In this document: in pieces, positions 36,158 through 38,675 of the stretch
Layout of the letters: the number at the start of each line of letters is the position of its first letter
Numbering within the stretch: position 1 is the first letter of the stretch
DNA from: Zelonia costaricensis
Taxonomy: Eukaryota > Euglenozoa > Kinetoplastea > Trypanosomatida > Trypanosomatidae
Assembly (NCBI GenBank): GCA_030849075.1
Contig: JASAOO010003304.1
Span: 1-38,675 of the forward strand
Direction of reading: 5' to 3'
Length of the DNA: 38,675 nt
Made by a program: the position numbers and the translations under genes
The notes under the pieces: generated by a model
Database searches by the model: none
What the model saw: the letters and a program-made list of their open reading frames with translations, nothing else
Told to the model about the DNA's origin: nothing

Positions 36158-38675
36158 ATGCACAACAAGGGCGGCTTCCGTGCCTTAATACAGAATGTCG
36201 GACTGAGTAAGGTGAAGAACACCCCGAAGCGGCGCATCCAACACGCCGCCGAGGAGGCGCGGCGCTCGAGCGGGAAGGGCAGTCGCAGCTCGAACACCAC
36301 CGCTGCCGGTGCAACCCCGACCAGCGCGTCAGCGGTCTCGTCGACCGATGCATCAGACCACCCCACAGGCGGTCGTGAGGCGCTTCGATTGACACCAGCG
36401 TCCCTCCTGTCGCTCCGCTGGCGCGCACCGTTTGGTGCCGCTGCCCGCGGCGGCAGCTCGAGTGCGTCGTCGGTGCTGGAGCGGCTCCAGCAGCTGCGCC
36501 TGGACATGCAAACCACTGCAAACATGCGCGCCAAGCTGCGACGAGCGTTCCTCGCAGCAACCGCGGCGTACGAGCAGTTCCTCGCCACGGCTGCCAAGGC
36601 GATGGAACCGCCGTCGGCCTCGCTCACGTCCTCCACCACAAGCACCACCACGACCGCAACGGCATCACCATCGCAGACGGAGAGCGGCGCGTCAAAGGCC
36701 ACGGCAACAGCCACGGCGGCGGCTGGCGCCGCGGCCTTCTACCTCGATCGGATGCACTTCACCTTCGAGGAGGCAAAGCGGTACTACAGCAGCACCCCGT
36801 TCGACCAGCGCTGGGACGACATTCTGAGCTGCCTCGCGGTGCTCGGCCGCACGTCGCGCGGCAATGCTGTGGTGCCGTACCACGACAGCGCGCAGGCCTT
36901 CGAGAGTATGTGGCGCGCCGTCGACGCGGCGAAGCGGCGAGTGCACTGGCAGACCTACATCTGCAAGGACGACTTTGTCGGCCAGGCGACGGTGCGCCGC
37001 CTCATGCACGCACACCAGCGCCACTGCGACACGGAGCTGCTGTACGACTGTGGCGGCAACATCTCAGGCCGGTCGCGACTTACCGAGGACCTGACGCAGG
37101 CCGGCGCCAAGGTCATTCCGTACCGCCCCTTCTTCCGCAGTTTTGTGCGGTACCTCTTCAAGGGTCTGGACTGGCGCCGCAGCCCGGGACTGCGCAACCA
37201 CCGCAAGATCCTGCTCGTGGACGAGCTGCAGGGCTTTTGCGGCGGCCTCAACATTGGGAACGAGTACTGCGGCAAGGCGGTGGGCGGGACGGGCAAGTTC
37301 CGCGACACGCACTGCGGTGTCACCGGCCCTGCCGCAGCGCACCTCGCCGAGGTCTACCAGGACACCAAGCAGCCCCACCCCTGGAAGTACGGGTGGCGCC
37401 GGTGGCGGCAGATCGCGTCGCAGCAGATTACGCGCCGCGTTTCACAGGGGCGGATGCGCATGGAGCGCAACGAGTTGTACCGCGCGTTTCAGGAGGAGCG
37501 GCAGCGCACGGGCCAGCGGCTGCAGGACGTGCCGTCCGCCTCAATCAAGGTCATGCGCGGCCGCTGGGCGAAGCAGACGGCGCAGCTGCGAACGCTGATG
37601 CAGTGGAGCCGCGACGGCGCTGCGGCCGAGGACATGCTGGACCGCGAGGCGGGGGGCAAGCGCGGTGACGAGACAGGGACGTCGGCGAGCACGCCACCCC
37701 CGCCTCAGCAGTCCGCCTCGAAGGTGGAGGCGAAGGACGACGACCAACAGAAGGTGTCTGACGAAACTGCAAGAGTGCATCACCCCGCCGTCCCATCAGC
37801 GAGGGAGGCTGCCACTGCTGCTGCCACTGCTGCTGCTGCTGCTGCTGCTGCACGGCGAGGCCAAGTGGACACCGCAGCCGAGGACAGCGCTACGACGGCC
37901 ACCGCCGCAACCGCGACTGCCGCTTCTGCCGCTGAATCGCCCAAGCAGGGCGGCAAGCACAACGGCACGCGCAGCTCTGCGATGCGCCGCCGCCTGCTCG
38001 CGGCTCGGCGGGCGGCGCTTTACCGCGCCACGGACCTCCCGCACAAGCGCGCCTACACGGATATGCTGCGTCGCGTGCCCATCCTCGACACGGAGCCGGT
38101 GCCGGAGGCGGAGATGTACATGCAGCAGCGCGAGGCCGTGACGCAGATCCTGTCGTGCAACCCTCGCTACCGCGACTACTCGATCCAGTACGCCTTCTGG
38201 CAGGTGACGCGCAAGTGCCACCGGCGAATCTGGATTACGACGCCGTACTACTTGCCAACCCGTAAGCTCTTCACGGCACTGGTGCAGGCGGCACGTCGCG
38301 GCGTTGACGTGCGCCTCCTCGCGGGTAGCAACCAAACAACGGACCCGTGGTTTATGTGGCACGCCTCCAACTACATCACCGAGCAGCTGCTCTCGGCCGG
38401 TGTCAAGATTTACGAGTTCAAGGGGCAGCAGATCATGCACGGCAAGACGATCGTCGTGGACAGCGTGTGGAGCTCGATTGGCAGCTATAACTGGGACCTC
38501 ATGAGCAACCGCAACCTCGAGGTGTGTCTCTGCCATCTCGACCTAGAGATGGCACAGTCGATGGAGGCGCAGTTTCTACGTGACCTGGCGCAGAGCGTCG
38601 AGGTGCGGCTGGCCGACCACCGACAGCGTTCGCGGTGGCTGCGCTTCACCTCGTGGATGTTCTACAACGCGGTGT
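36158..38675 (+). CDS. CLS: Cardiolipin synthase, bacterial (phospholipase D) type, 3' end outside window
   Basis: Phosphatidyl transferase of the PLD superfamily. Trypanosoma brucei is known to make mitochondrial cardiolipin with a bacterial-type enzyme of this family, and this gene fits that role. At least 839 codons are present; the right edge cuts the frame. Both HKD motifs are intact: HRKILLVD starting at His348 and HGKTIVVD starting at His761, the latter followed by the usual SIGSYNWD. FCGGLNIGNEY follows the first motif, as in bacterial Cls. The N-terminal 225 residues are basic and Ser/Ala/Thr-rich and may include mitochondrial targeting. Between the motifs a low-complexity insertion (about 490-610) contains eight consecutive Ala. 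The start is the first ATG for 1,023 bases, and an in-frame stop lies upstream at 36053. Confidence 0.88.
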   Translation, partial: MHNKGGFRALIQNVGLSKVKNTPKRRIQHAAEEARRSSGKGSRSSNTTAAGATPTSASAVSSTDASDHPTGGREALRLTPASLLSLRWRAPFGAAARGGSSSASSVLERLQQLRLDMQTTANMRAKLRRAFLAATAAYEQFLATAAKAMEPPSASLTSSTTSTTTTATASPSQTESGASKATATATAAAGAAAFYLDRMHFTFEEAKRYYSSTPFDQRWDDILSCLAVLGRTSRGNAVVPYHDSAQAFESMWRAVDAAKRRVHWQTYICKDDFVGQATVRRLMHAHQRHCDTELLYDCGGNISGRSRLTEDLTQAGAKVIPYRPFFRSFVRYLFKGLDWRRSPGLRNHRKILLVDELQGFCGGLNIGNEYCGKAVGGTGKFRDTHCGVTGPAAAHLAEVYQDTKQPHPWKYGWRRWRQIASQQITRRVSQGRMRMERNELYRAFQEERQRTGQRLQDVPSASIKVMRGRWAKQTAQLRTLMQWSRDGAAAEDMLDREAGGKRGDETGTSASTPPPPQQSASKVEAKDDDQQKVSDETARVHHPAVPSAREAATAAATAAAAAAAARRGQVDTAAEDSATTATAATATAASAAESPKQGGKHNGTRSSAMRRRLLAARRAALYRATDLPHKRAYTDMLRRVPILDTEPVPEAEMYMQQREAVTQILSCNPRYRDYSIQYAFWQVTRKCHRRIWITTPYYLPTRKLFTALVQAARRGVDVRLLAGSNQTTDPWFMWHASNYITEQLLSAGVKIYEFKGQQIMHGKTIVVDSVWSSIGSYNWDLMSNRNLEVCLCHLDLEMAQSMEAQFLRDLAQSVEVRLADHRQRSRWLRFTSWMFYNAV
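37829..37849 (+). repeat. (GCT)7 triplet repeat inside cardiolipin synthase
   Basis: Seven identical GCT codons, then GCA, give an eight-Ala run in the insertion between the two catalytic motifs. The use of one T-ending codon differs from the G/C-ending Ala codons elsewhere in the gene, which points to recent slippage expansion. Confidence 0.9.

Overview
The window is nuclear DNA of a trypanosomatid, most likely Leishmania or a close Leishmaniinae relative. The genes are intronless and all on the + strand. Their coding sequence is GC-rich with strong G/C bias at third positions. They are separated by long pyrimidine-rich, microsatellite-laden spacers with candidate trans-splice acceptors (T/C tract followed by AG). 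This is the layout of one polycistronic transcription unit. No gene is supported on the - strand, and no tRNA, rRNA or CRISPR was recognised. The strain and chromosome cannot be set from the sequence alone.

Layout, left to right: (1) 4.8 kb with no credible gene; (2) a 1,564-aa helical orphan at 4826-9520; (3) an OGG1-type 8-oxoguanine DNA glycosylase at 10267-11931; (4) a type II membrane glycosyltransferase resembling the GT15 (Kre2/Mnt1) alpha-1,2-mannosyltransferases at 13599-15623; (5) a 3.8-kb gene-poor stretch with an unresolved G/C run; (6) a coiled-coil-rich orphan at 19447-20901; (7) a PERK-type transmembrane eIF2-alpha kinase at 22548-27233 with a short upstream ORF; (8) a CobB/SIRT5-type sirtuin (SIR2rp3 class) at 29090-29821; (9) a DoxX-like small membrane protein, open to 31036, whose start codon is missing at an assembly gap; (10) an 80-aa ubiquitin/NEDD8-like protein with an unusual C-terminus at 32318-32560; (11) a Tim17-superfamily-like membrane protein at 33453-34373; (12) a bacterial-type, PLD-fold cardiolipin synthase at 36158, running off the right edge.

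Neighbouring genes in trypanosomatids are co-transcribed but are seldom functionally linked, so no operon logic is claimed. The themes present are stress and translation control (PERK-like kinase), DNA repair (OGG1), protein acylation and ubiquitin-like modification, glycosylation, and probable mitochondrial membrane biology (cardiolipin synthase, Tim17-like protein, sirtuin).

Three single-N positions (18406, 29043, 30616) appear to be contig joins. One is flanked by a 52-bp near-perfect duplication, and one has removed a start codon. The most interesting biology is the ubiquitin-like protein ending in Ala-Gly-Tyr, the uORF ahead of the eIF2-alpha kinase, the enterobacterial-looking sirtuin, and two stretches of more than 1 kb without a single ATG immediately upstream of two start codons. 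Start codons were chosen as the first in-frame ATG; several reading frames open earlier only through GTG or TTG codons inside splice-signal sequence.
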